DNA of 64,000 bases from Parafrankia discariae (GTDB lineage Bacteria; Actinomycetota; Actinomycetes; Frankiales; Frankiaceae): assembly GCF_000373365.1 (NCBI RefSeq), contig NZ_KB891219.1:42123-106122 (forward strand). Direction: 5' to 3'. The translations under genes and the position numbers were made by a program. The notes beneath the pieces were generated by a model. It was not told the DNA's origin and made no database searches. It saw nothing but the letters and a program-made list of their open reading frames with translations. Numbering within the stretch: the stretch's first letter is position 1; every line of letters begins with the position of its first letter. Shown in pieces: positions 25,221-33,079 of the stretch.

Positions 25221-25282
25221 ATGTGGCGTCCGCCACATTTGGGCACGATAAGCGAGCGCATGGTAGCTAAGCAAGCGATTAG
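25221..25282. promoter_or_regulatory. Two palindromic elements upstream of the MFS gene
   Basis: ATGTGGCG-TC-CGCCACAT at 25221-25238 is a perfect inverted repeat with 8-bp arms. CTAAGCAAGCGATTAG at 25267-25282 has CTAA/TTAG ends and an AAGCAAGC core like many TetR operators; AAGCGAGCG just before it (25250-25258) repeats the core. Both lie 130-190 bp upstream of the MFS start, in a 393-bp stretch (25091-25483) that holds no gene. Candidate binding sites for the TetR protein at 25484-26095. Confidence 0.55.
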
Positions 25283-25483
25283 TAATGTTTCGCTAGGTAG
25301 CAGAAGCGCTCTGATCCGTCATCTGGGCGCACGCGTGCCCGGACGGCCGTGGACGTGGCGCGGGTGGCGGGGGGTGTGGTGCGGGTGGCGGGGGCATTCG
25401 GCTGCGGGCGGGCGGACCGCCCGTGGGCCAGCCCGTGAGTCAGCTCGCGGACTGCCCGTGGTCGGCTCGCGGGCTGACCACGG

Positions 25484-26095
25484 TCAGCCTCGGGGCGGGC
25501 TGGCGGCCCCGACCATGCGCAGCGACAGTTCGGCGTACCGGCGGCCGACCTCCGCGGGGGTCCAGGGTCCGCCGTCGCGGTACCAGCGCCCGACGTCGAT
25601 CGAGAGGGAGAGCAGGGCGGTGGCCGTCATCGCGGGATCGGCGACGATGAAGACGCCCGCGGCGACCCCGCGCTCGACGATGGCCCGGACCTCGGTGGTG
25701 ATCTCCTGCCGGATGGCGCGGATCTCGGCGAGATGCTCCGGGCTGAGCGCGGCGAGCTCGTTGTTGATCACCCGGGCGGTGGTGTGGTTGCGCGCGTGCA
25801 GCTCGGCGAAGTCGTGGGCGAGGCGGTGCAGCTGCTCGACGGGGTCGCCCGAGGTGGCGAGGCCTTCGCGCAGGAACGCCAGCATGTCCTGGTGCCCGGT
25901 CCGGGAGATGAGGTAGAGCAGCTCTTCCTTGGACTTGTGATGCACGTAGAGCGCGGCGGAGCTCATGCCGGCGGCGGCGGCGATGTCCCGGGTCGTCGTG
26001 CCGTGGAACCCCTTCGCGGCGAACGCGCCGAGCGCGGCCGCGAGCAGCCGCGCCCGGGTCGTGTCGGCCCGGGACGCATACGAGGTCGGGGTCAT
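25484..26095 (-). CDS. TetR/AcrR-family transcriptional regulator
   Basis: A 203-residue repressor. The N-terminal helix-turn-helix reads GTTTRDIAAAAGMSSAALYVHHKSKEEL, the TetR signature, after TRARLLAAALGAFAAKGF. The C-terminal ligand-binding domain (about 75-200) resembles the TetR_C group seen with acyl-CoA metabolism regulators. It sits 393 bp upstream of the MFS gene on the same strand and is divergent from a hot-dog thioesterase, so either or both may be targets. Confidence 0.92.
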   Translation of the reverse strand: MTPTSYASRADTTRARLLAAALGAFAAKGFHGTTTRDIAAAAGMSSAALYVHHKSKEELLYLISRTGHQDMLAFLREGLATSGDPVEQLHRLAHDFAELHARNHTTARVINNELAALSPEHLAEIRAIRQEITTEVRAIVERGVAAGVFIVADPAMTATALLSLSIDVGRWYRDGGPWTPAEVGRRYAELSLRMVGAASPPRG

Positions 26096-26150
26096 CGTCC
26101 GTCCGTTCTCGGCCGCGGCCACGGCGGGTCGTCCTGACGAGCCGGCGGTG

Positions 26151-26186
26151 CTGTTGCTCGAACAGTCGCCGTTCCTCGAACAACAG
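26151..26186. promoter_or_regulatory. Candidate operator between TetR gene and thioesterase
   Basis: CTGTTG (26151-26156) and CAACAG (26181-26186) are inverted, and CTCGAACA occurs twice between them. The element is in the divergent promoter region of the TetR and thioesterase genes, where a TetR autoregulatory site is expected. Symmetry is imperfect. Confidence 0.35.
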
Positions 26187-26278
26187 TAACCGCGTGCCGG
26201 GAGGTTGCCCTCGGATCGGCCGGTCCACCTGAGTAGTAATTCCCAACTCAGGCGGTCGTGGTGGCTAGGCTCCTGGCC

Positions 26279-26890
26279 ATGCCACCCACCGTGCCCGATG
26301 AGCCCCCGTCCCTGTTGTCCCAGCCCCAGCCGCCGTCCCAGGCCCCGCCGCCGGCCGTGCCCGCGCCGACGGACCCGGACCAGGGGTGGGGTGAGCCGCG
26401 AAGCAAGACCGTGACCTGGTACGACCCGGCCGCCAGCGCGCGGTCGAGCCTGGCCATGTCCGGCCTGGAGTTCCTGCGGGCGATGGTCGACGGCACCGTC
26501 CCGCCCCCGCCGATCTCCCGGGTCTTCGACTTCCGCCCGGTCACGGCGGAGGTCGGTGACGTGGTCTTCACCTGTGAGCCGGACGAGTCCGCGTACAACC
26601 CGATCGGGCTCGTCCACGGTGGTCTCGTCTGCACGCTGCTCGACACCGCGGCGGGCTGCGCGGTGCACACGACACTGGCGGTCGGTGTCGCGTACACCTC
26701 TCTTGAGATCAAGGTCAACTACGTCCGCCCGGTCCAGGTTCTCCCTGGCCGGGTGAACACGCTGACCGTGCACGGATGGGTCACTCGTCCCGGCCGCCGG
26801 GCGGCGTTCGCGGAGTGCGACGTCCGCGACGCGCAGGGCCGGGTCGTGGCCACCGCGAGCAGCACCTGCCTCGTCATGGGCGCCGGCTGA
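26279..26890 (+). CDS. PaaI-family hot-dog acyl-CoA thioesterase
   Basis: A 203-residue protein. After a proline-rich, low-complexity N-terminus (1-45) comes a single hot-dog domain with YNPIGLVHGGLVCTLLDTAAG, the PaaI/YdiI HGG-type active-site motif, and VAYTSLEIKVNYVRPVQ. The start is taken as ATG 26279; GTG 26258 is possible. Such enzymes hydrolyse acyl- or aryl-CoA thioesters in the cytoplasm. Divergent from the TetR gene. Confidence 0.88.
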   Translation: MPPTVPDEPPSLLSQPQPPSQAPPPAVPAPTDPDQGWGEPRSKTVTWYDPAASARSSLAMSGLEFLRAMVDGTVPPPPISRVFDFRPVTAEVGDVVFTCEPDESAYNPIGLVHGGLVCTLLDTAAGCAVHTTLAVGVAYTSLEIKVNYVRPVQVLPGRVNTLTVHGWVTRPGRRAAFAECDVRDAQGRVVATASSTCLVMGAG

Positions 26891-26960
26891 GACCGGCACC
26901 AACTGAGACCGGCATCGGCTGACCGGCATCGACCGAGACCGGCAGTGGACGGGACCGGCG
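26883..26960. repeat. Degenerate GACCGGCA tandem repeat at a convergent junction
   Basis: GACCGGCA or a close variant occurs about five times in about 75 bp between the thioesterase stop and the end of the convergent winged-helix gene, at irregular 14-20 bp spacing. The position resembles the 15-bp array at 20710, also at a convergent junction. Confidence 0.6.
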
Positions 26961-26973
26961 CCGGACGAGCCGC

Positions 26974-28077
26974 TCAGCCCGGTCGACCGGCCGGGCGCAG
27001 GAACCGTTCGACGTCGGCGGCCTCGGCACGCAGCGCCTCGGTGACGGCGGCGGAGAGCGGGGCGAAGGGCGTGAGTTCGACCCGCCCGCCACGGACGGCC
27101 CACGTGCCGGCCGCCCGGCCCTCGACCAGGGCGAACGGGCGGAAGATGCCGTTGGACGTGACGATGCCGCGGTGCGGCCCGACGATCCAGTCCCGTGACT
27201 CCCAGCCGAGCAGGACCGGGTCGAACTGACCGAGCAGCCTCGGCGGCGCCATCCGGGCGTCGCCGCCCGCGGGGGCTGCCGGTCCAGGGCCGGGTGGACG
27301 TCGCAGCTGCGCGCGGCCGTCGTCGCGGTCGGCCAGGTCCGCGGAGATCGCGGCCAGGCCACGGCGGACGTCCCCCAGCGGCAGCCCGGCCCAGCGGGCG
27401 AGATCGCGGTCGGTTGCCGGTCCATGGCCCGCGAGGTATCGCCGGGCCAGCTCGGCGAGGGCGTCGTCGCGCCCGCGGGGCTCGGGCGCCGGGCCCAGCC
27501 AGTCGCGGACGAGCACGTACGCCTGGTCGCCTCCCGTGACCGGGCCGCGCACGACCAGGCCCCGTGCCGCCGCCTCGATGAGGACGTAGATCAGCGCCTG
27601 CCCGTCCACCGGTACGCCGGCCCCGCGGAGACGCTCGCGTAGCGCGCCGCGGCCCAGCGGCCCGTCGGCGGCCAGCGCCCGCTCGACGACCGCGACGCCC
27701 TTCTCGGCCTGGGCGGGGGAGACGCCCTCGTCGGTGAACCGGCGCCGGATCTGGGCCTGCGTCCGGGGGGCGGTCAGCGGGTGCAGCCACCAGTAGTCCT
27801 CGGCCCGGACGAGGTGCAGCGTCCCCCGGTTCAGCCAGGTGACAACGAGCGAGCGGTCCCTCGTCAGGGCCGCGTCGACGTCGGTGGCGTGCGAACCGGC
27901 CACCCGTGATCTGATCGTCAGCCGCATGCCGCGCGGGTCCTGCGCCTGAACCGCGAGGAGATGCGCCACCGCGTCGACGGCCGTGCACCGCGCCGTGCCC
28001 GCGAGCCCCTGCGCGGCCAGCCGGGCGGCGGCGACCGCGGGCGCCACCTCGTCAGGCGCCGTGTCCCGACCTGCCAT
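26974..28077 (-). CDS. Winged-helix DNA-binding protein, AlkZ/YcaQ-like DNA glycosylase family
   Basis: A 367-residue protein of the HTH_42 family. The N-terminal segment AHLLAVQAQDPRGMRLTIRSR contains the QxD motif that is catalytic in AlkZ-type glycosylases. TLHLVRAEDYWWL and the late FDPVLLGWESRDWIV are also family landmarks. By family it may remove damaged or crosslinked bases, sometimes as self-resistance next to DNA-damaging natural products. It faces the thioesterase convergently and shows no operon partner. Confidence 0.8.
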   Translation of the reverse strand: MAGRDTAPDEVAPAVAAARLAAQGLAGTARCTAVDAVAHLLAVQAQDPRGMRLTIRSRVAGSHATDVDAALTRDRSLVVTWLNRGTLHLVRAEDYWWLHPLTAPRTQAQIRRRFTDEGVSPAQAEKGVAVVERALAADGPLGRGALRERLRGAGVPVDGQALIYVLIEAAARGLVVRGPVTGGDQAYVLVRDWLGPAPEPRGRDDALAELARRYLAGHGPATDRDLARWAGLPLGDVRRGLAAISADLADRDDGRAQLRRPPGPGPAAPAGGDARMAPPRLLGQFDPVLLGWESRDWIVGPHRGIVTSNGIFRPFALVEGRAAGTWAVRGGRVELTPFAPLSAAVTEALRAEAADVERFLRPAGRPG

Positions 28078-28584
28078 CCCGTCAGCCTGCCAGGTCCCGC
28101 GTGGTCACCGGGCCCGCCGTCCGCCGCGGGCCGCCCGCGGCCGGCGGCTGTCATCCACTCGACCCGTTTTGTTCATCCGGCGTTTATCGGTGTATTGGCC
28201 GGATGCTTTAGGGGTCGGCGTCGATTGGATTACGTGATGATCGGATTCGAAGTTACGTTTGCGATCGGGAATCCGCGGTAGCACGATTGCTCGCGGCGGC
28301 CCGAACAGCCCGATTCGGGTCCGGTGCGCAGGGGGGCGGGGGAACGGGCATCGGTTCCGTTCCCAGGGATCCGCCTGCCTGTCTGCTCGGGGGGACCGGC
28401 CGTCATGCTTCACCTGGACCTTGGGAATCGCGGCGACATCCCGCCGCCGGACGCGGATCGGAAGGCGGGCCGGCACGGTGCGCCCATGCGATTCCACCAG
28501 TGCGTTTTATCTCTACCAGTGCGTTGCAGTGGCCTCACGCACACCGGTGACACGGGTGTGCACGAACCTTGGAAAGGTAACAGT
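28078..28584. promoter_or_regulatory. Control region of the carbohydrate ABC importer
   Basis: A 507-bp stretch without a supported gene. ACCAGTGCGTT occurs twice (28496-28506 and 28515-28525), 19 bp apart, about two helical turns, as expected for a repeated operator. GCACACC/GGTGTGC (28539-28545 and 28555-28561) is a 7-bp inverted repeat with a 9-bp loop just before the GGAAAGG ribosome site. Bases 28165-28270 are relatively A+T-rich. No regulator gene is adjacent. Confidence 0.5.
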
Positions 28585-29940
28585 ATGACAGGCCGGACAG
28601 GGCGCGTGCGTGGTTGGCGGCTGATTCCCGCATTGCTCGCAGCCGTTTCGGTGTTCGCCGCGGCGGCATGCGGCAGCAGCGACGGCGACGATGGCTCGGG
28701 CACTGAGGTCGCCGCGACCACCGGTGGGATAGCTCCGCTGGACAGCGCGACCAAGGTCACCATCAAGTTCCTCTCGTACAACTACGGCACGCCTGGACTG
28801 GGCGGCACGGGGACGCAGGCCCTCATCGACGCCTTCGAGAAGGCGCACCCCAACATCACCGTCGAGCCGCAGGGCGTGGCGACCAAGGACGTTCTCACCC
28901 GGCTGCGCACCGACACCGCGGCGGGCAGCCCGCCGGACGTCGCGCAGGTCGGCTGGAGCAAGATGGCCGAGGCCGTGCAGGCCCTGCCGATCGTGCCCGT
29001 CCAGGAGATCCCGCCGGCGGCGGAATGGGACGAGCACGTCGCCGGGATCTCGAAGAGCATCCTGTCCGCCGTGTCGGTCGACGGCCAGGTGAAGGCGATG
29101 CCTTACACCATGTCGATCCCGGTCCTCTACTACAACGCGGACCTCTTCCGGGCCGCCGGGCTCGACCCGGCGAAGCCGCCGGCGACGCTCGAGGAGGTCA
29201 AGGCGGCCGGGCTGGCCATCAAGGGCACCGGGTCCGAGGGCGTCTACTACGGCGTCGTGGACTCCGCGAAGTCCGACTTCCTCACCCAGTCCGTGGTGAA
29301 CGGCAACGGCGGCAGCCTGGTCGACGCCAACGGTGAGGTCACCCTCGACAAGCCGGCGGCGGTCGGCGCGCTCGCGGGCATCCAGGATCTCGTCAAGTCC
29401 GGCGCGATGCCCGCGGTGAACACCGAGACGGCGCTGGCCGCCTTCACCAGCGGCAAGCTCGGCATGCTCGTCACCAGCACCGCCGTCCTCGCCAGCGCGA
29501 TGAAGGCCGCCGACGGCAAGTTCGAGCTGGGTACCGCGAGCTTCCCGACCTTCGGCTCGAAGCCCGCCCGGCCCACCTACTCGGGCGCGGGTCTCGCGGT
29601 GCTGGCCAAGGACGACGCCCACAAGCGGGCGGCCTGGGAGTTCATCAAGTTCGTCACGAGTGACGCCGGCTTCGAGATCATCACCTCCAAGATCGGCTAC
29701 CTGCCGCTGCGCGAGTCCGTCGCCACCAAGCTGGCGGACTCGGCGATCGTGAAGCTCCTCGCCCCGTCGCTGGAGCAGCTCGACACGGTCGCCCCGTACA
29801 CCGCCTTCCGCGGTGAGAAGGCGAACCAGGCGGTCGTGGCACTGCAGGACGAGGCGGTCGAACCGATCGTGCTGCGGGGCGCGGACCCCGGCCCGACACT
29901 CACCTCGGTCGCCGAGAAGATCCGGAAGCTCAGCGCCTGA
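28585..29940 (+). CDS. ABC importer solute-binding lipoprotein (carbohydrate type)
   Basis: A 451-residue lipoprotein: charged start, hydrophobic core and lipobox AAAACGSS with the lipidated cysteine at C29. The mature part is a family-1 extracellular sugar-binding protein (FLSYNYGTPGLGGTGTQAL, AFEKAHPNITVEPQ, AMPYTMSIPVLYYNADLFRAAG). ATG 28585 follows GGAAAGG. First gene of a four-gene importer with two permeases and an ATPase in the MalEFG/UgpB style. Ligand not predictable; a sugar, oligosaccharide or glycerophosphoryl compound is likely. Confidence 0.93.
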   Translation: MTGRTGRVRGWRLIPALLAAVSVFAAAACGSSDGDDGSGTEVAATTGGIAPLDSATKVTIKFLSYNYGTPGLGGTGTQALIDAFEKAHPNITVEPQGVATKDVLTRLRTDTAAGSPPDVAQVGWSKMAEAVQALPIVPVQEIPPAAEWDEHVAGISKSILSAVSVDGQVKAMPYTMSIPVLYYNADLFRAAGLDPAKPPATLEEVKAAGLAIKGTGSEGVYYGVVDSAKSDFLTQSVVNGNGGSLVDANGEVTLDKPAAVGALAGIQDLVKSGAMPAVNTETALAAFTSGKLGMLVTSTAVLASAMKAADGKFELGTASFPTFGSKPARPTYSGAGLAVLAKDDAHKRAAWEFIKFVTSDAGFEIITSKIGYLPLRESVATKLADSAIVKLLAPSLEQLDTVAPYTAFRGEKANQAVVALQDEAVEPIVLRGADPGPTLTSVAEKIRKLSA

Positions 29941-29942
29941 CG

Positions 29943-30887
29943 ATGAGCACCCTCGAGGCAGGCGCCTCGACGCTCGACGCGCGGGGGCACGCCAACAGGC
30001 GTGTCCCCGCCGCCGCCGTCCGCGCCCGACTGACGCCGTGGGCCTACCAGGCCCCGGTCCTGATCTCGCTGCTCGTCTTCGTCTACGGGCCGCTGGTGTT
30101 CACCGCCGTGCTCAGCCTCCTGGACTGGGACCTGGTGTCGCCGGACAAGACGTTCGTCGGCGTGGACAACTACCGCCGCCTGGTGGAGGAGCCCGAGTTC
30201 CCGCACGCGCTGGCGCGGACGGGGCTTTACGTCCTGGCGCTGCTGCCGTTCGCCACCATCGTCCCGATGGCACTGGCGATCATGCTGTGGAAGCGACCCG
30301 GGCGGGCCAGCGACAACTACCGGTCACTGCTGTTCCTGCCGGTCGTCCTGGCGCCGGTGGCGACGGCGCTGTCCTGGCGGTTCGTGCTCAACCCGCTCGG
30401 CGGGGTGCTGAACCAGGTCTTCGGCGCCGTCGGCCTGCCCGAGCAGGACTGGCTCGGCGATCCCGACACCGCCCTCTGGGCGATCTCACTGATCACGTCC
30501 AGCCGGTTCGTGGCGCTGAACATCCTGCTGTACGGCGCGGCGCTGGCCGCGCTCGACCGCCGCGCGTTCGACGCCGCCCGCATCGACGGGGCCACCGAGT
30601 GGGAGATCACCCGGCATCTGGTGGTCCCGCAGCTGGCCGGCACGACCGTCCTGCTGTCGTTCCTCTGCGTGGTCTTCGCGGGCCAGTGGACCTTCACCAA
30701 CATCGCCGTGCTGACCCAGGGCGGCCCGGACGCCAGCACCGACAACGTCTACTACCGCCTGTACACCTACGCGTTCACCTTCTTCGACGCCGGGACGGGC
30801 GCCGCCGCCGCGGTCCTGATCGTGCTGATCCTCACCGCGCTGTTCGGGCTGTCGACCCTGCTGAGGAGACGCCGTGTCGTCGGATAG
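29943..30887 (+). CDS. ABC importer permease (MalF/UgpA type)
   Basis: A 314-residue inner-membrane protein with six helices. It starts 2 bp after the binding-protein stop. The EAA loop is ALDRRAFDAARIDGATEWEI with HLVVPQL, which contacts the ATPase. Its C-terminal end overlaps the next permease gene by 14 bp. By family it forms half of the heterodimeric channel. Confidence 0.93.
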   Translation: MSTLEAGASTLDARGHANRRVPAAAVRARLTPWAYQAPVLISLLVFVYGPLVFTAVLSLLDWDLVSPDKTFVGVDNYRRLVEEPEFPHALARTGLYVLALLPFATIVPMALAIMLWKRPGRASDNYRSLLFLPVVLAPVATALSWRFVLNPLGGVLNQVFGAVGLPEQDWLGDPDTALWAISLITSSRFVALNILLYGAALAALDRRAFDAARIDGATEWEITRHLVVPQLAGTTVLLSFLCVVFAGQWTFTNIAVLTQGGPDASTDNVYYRLYTYAFTFFDAGTGAAAAVLIVLILTALFGLSTLLRRRRVVG

Positions 30888-31785
30888 CCACGCGCTGGCC
30901 GGAAGCCACGCACCGACCGGAAACGACGCCCGGACCAGTGGGCACGACCGGACCGGTGGCCGCGGGGGGTCCGGGCGCCGGGCGGCGGCGGTGGGGCGGC
31001 ACGCGGTGCTGCTGCTGGCCGCGTTCGTCATGTTGTTCCCGCTGCTGTGGGCGTTGTCCGCCTCGTTCAAGCCCGGCAGCGACATCTACAACGCCAGCCC
31101 GCTGCCGTTCCCCGGGACGCTGGAGAACTACCGGTACGCCCTGCGGGAGTTCCCGATCTGGCGGCTGCTGGTCAACACCTTCGTCACCGCGATCGGGGTG
31201 ACCCTGCTGCACCTCGTCGCCGGGGTGCTGGCGGCCTGGTCGTTCGTGCGCTTCGCCCACCGCGGCCAGCGGCTGGTGCTGGGGCTGGTCACCGTGGCCC
31301 TCGTCGTCCCCCCGCAGTCGCTGATCATCCCGCACTTCCTGATGATCAGCCGGCTGGACCTGCGGGACAGCTTCGTCGGCCTGGTCGTCCCGCAGCTCGC
31401 GACCTGCGCGCTCGCGGTCCTGCTGCTGCGCGAGCACATCAAGGCGATACCGCCGACGCTGATCGCCGCCGCGACCCTCGACGGGGCGTCGCCCGCCGAG
31501 ACGCTGCGCCAGGTCGTGCTGCCGCTGCTGCGCCCCGCCCTCGGCGCGGTCGGGATCGTCGTGTTCATCACGACGTGGAACGAGTACCTGTGGCCCTCGC
31601 TGGCCGCGCCCAGCCCGGAGCACACCACGATCCAGATGGGGCTCCTGCTCTTCGCGACCGCGGAGGGACCGGAACACGGCCCGATGCTCGCCGCGGCGAT
31701 GCTCGCGACGCTCCCGGTCGTCGCCGCCTATTTCCTGGCGTCCCGGCGGATCGCCGACGCCTTCCTCCAGGCCGGATTGCGATAA
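30874..31785 (+). CDS. ABC importer permease (MalG/UgpE type)
   Basis: A 303-residue permease starting with GTG inside the previous gene. After a hydrophilic 40-residue N-terminus come six helices. The EAA loop reads PPTLIAAATLDGASPAETL followed by VVLPLLRPALG. TTWNEYLWPSL is typical of MalG-like proteins. It pairs with the upstream permease and the ATPase downstream. Confidence 0.93.
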   Translation: MSSDSHALAGSHAPTGNDARTSGHDRTGGRGGSGRRAAAVGRHAVLLLAAFVMLFPLLWALSASFKPGSDIYNASPLPFPGTLENYRYALREFPIWRLLVNTFVTAIGVTLLHLVAGVLAAWSFVRFAHRGQRLVLGLVTVALVVPPQSLIIPHFLMISRLDLRDSFVGLVVPQLATCALAVLLLREHIKAIPPTLIAAATLDGASPAETLRQVVLPLLRPALGAVGIVVFITTWNEYLWPSLAAPSPEHTTIQMGLLLFATAEGPEHGPMLAAAMLATLPVVAAYFLASRRIADAFLQAGLR

Positions 31786-31828
31786 CCCCGGTGACGACTG
31801 CGACTGCCCCGATGATTGGGATGTCCCG

Positions 31829-33049
31829 ATGACCTCGACCACGAGCCCACCGCCGCTGGCGGACGTCCGTGTCCCGGACGGTGCCGTCGCGAACGACCTC
31901 GGCCCGGACGGCGCCGGCGTCCTGTTCGACGGTGTCACGAAGCGGTACGGCCGGCAGACCGTTCTCGACGTGCCGCGGCTGGACGTCCCGCACCGCTCGT
32001 TCACCGTGCTCGTCGGGCCGTCGGGCTGCGGCAAGTCCACCGGGCTGCGCGTCATCGCGGGCCTGGAGACCCCGGACTCCGGCCGGGTCGTGATCGGCGG
32101 GGTGGACGTCACCGGCGTCGCGCCGGGGCGGCGCGGGGTCTCGATGGTCTTCCAGGACTTCGCGCTCTACCCGCACCTGACCGTCGAGCAGAACATCTCG
32201 TTCAGCCTGCGGCTGGAGGCTCGCCACAACCGGCGCGACGGGCCGAGCAAGGCCGACATCGCCCGACGGGTCACCGAGGCGTGCGCGATGCTGGGCCTGG
32301 AGAAGCTGCGCGGGCGCCGGCCGGCGCAGCTCTCCGGCGGTGAGCGCCAGCGGGTCGGCCTGGCCCGCGCCGTCGTCCGCCGCCCCTCGGTGCTGCTGCT
32401 CGACGAGCCGCTGTCCGCCCTGGACGCCCAGCTGCGCCAGCACGCCCGCGCCGAGCTCGTCCGACTGCACCGGGAGCTCGGCAACACCGTGGTCCTGGTG
32501 ACCCACGACCAGCTCGAGGCGCTGTCGATGGGCACGAACCTGGTGGTGATGAACGCCGGGAAGGTCGTCCAGTCCGGCACGCCCGGCGAGGTGTACCGGC
32601 GCCCGGCGGACGTCTTCGTCGCCCGTTTCGTCGGCAGCCCGGCGATGAACCTGCACGACGTGCGGACCGGCCCGCATCCCGCCGGAACGGAGCTGACCGC
32701 GCCCGGTCTGCGGGCGGTCATCCCCGGCGGCGGGCTGCCGGCCGAGGTCCGGCTCGGCTGGCGCCCCGGGGACGGCGTCCTCGACCGGCTGCCGGACGGT
32801 GGACCCGCCGCCGGGGGCGAGCCGAGCGGGCCAGGGCTGCGCGCCGACGGGGTGGTCGACGTCGTCGAGTTCACCGGCGACGCCGTCGTCGTGCACTGCG
32901 CCGGGGAGCTCGGCCGCTGGTCGGTGGCCGTCCGGGCCGGCGTCGACCAGCCGGTGGTCGGCGACCGGGTGCGGACCACGGTCGCGGCCGCGCATCTGCA
33001 TCTGTTCGACGCGACCACCGGCCACCGCGTTGACGGTCCCGCCGACTAG
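31829..33049 (+). CDS. ABC importer ATPase (MalK/UgpC type)
   Basis: A 406-residue ATPase with Walker A GPSGCGKST, Q-loop VFQDFALYPH, signature LSGGERQRVGLARA, Walker B LLLDEPLSALDA and switch histidine VTHDQLEA. A C-terminal OB-like regulatory domain follows (about 275-400), as in MalK/UgpC. Actinobacterial sugar importers often lack their own ATPase and borrow MsiK, so a dedicated one here is notable and slightly favours a Ugp-like system. Confidence 0.93.
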   Translation: MTSTTSPPPLADVRVPDGAVANDLGPDGAGVLFDGVTKRYGRQTVLDVPRLDVPHRSFTVLVGPSGCGKSTGLRVIAGLETPDSGRVVIGGVDVTGVAPGRRGVSMVFQDFALYPHLTVEQNISFSLRLEARHNRRDGPSKADIARRVTEACAMLGLEKLRGRRPAQLSGGERQRVGLARAVVRRPSVLLLDEPLSALDAQLRQHARAELVRLHRELGNTVVLVTHDQLEALSMGTNLVVMNAGKVVQSGTPGEVYRRPADVFVARFVGSPAMNLHDVRTGPHPAGTELTAPGLRAVIPGGGLPAEVRLGWRPGDGVLDRLPDGGPAAGGEPSGPGLRADGVVDVVEFTGDAVVVHCAGELGRWSVAVRAGVDQPVVGDRVRTTVAAAHLHLFDATTGHRVDGPAD

Positions 33050-33079
33050 CCGGTCCCGCTGTCGGGCCGGTGGTGCCGC

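Noticed and set aside
25320..25480. Imperfect repeats of GTGGCGGG and CGGGCTGACC type near the TetR gene end
   Set aside because: Simple GC-rich composition; no regular period.
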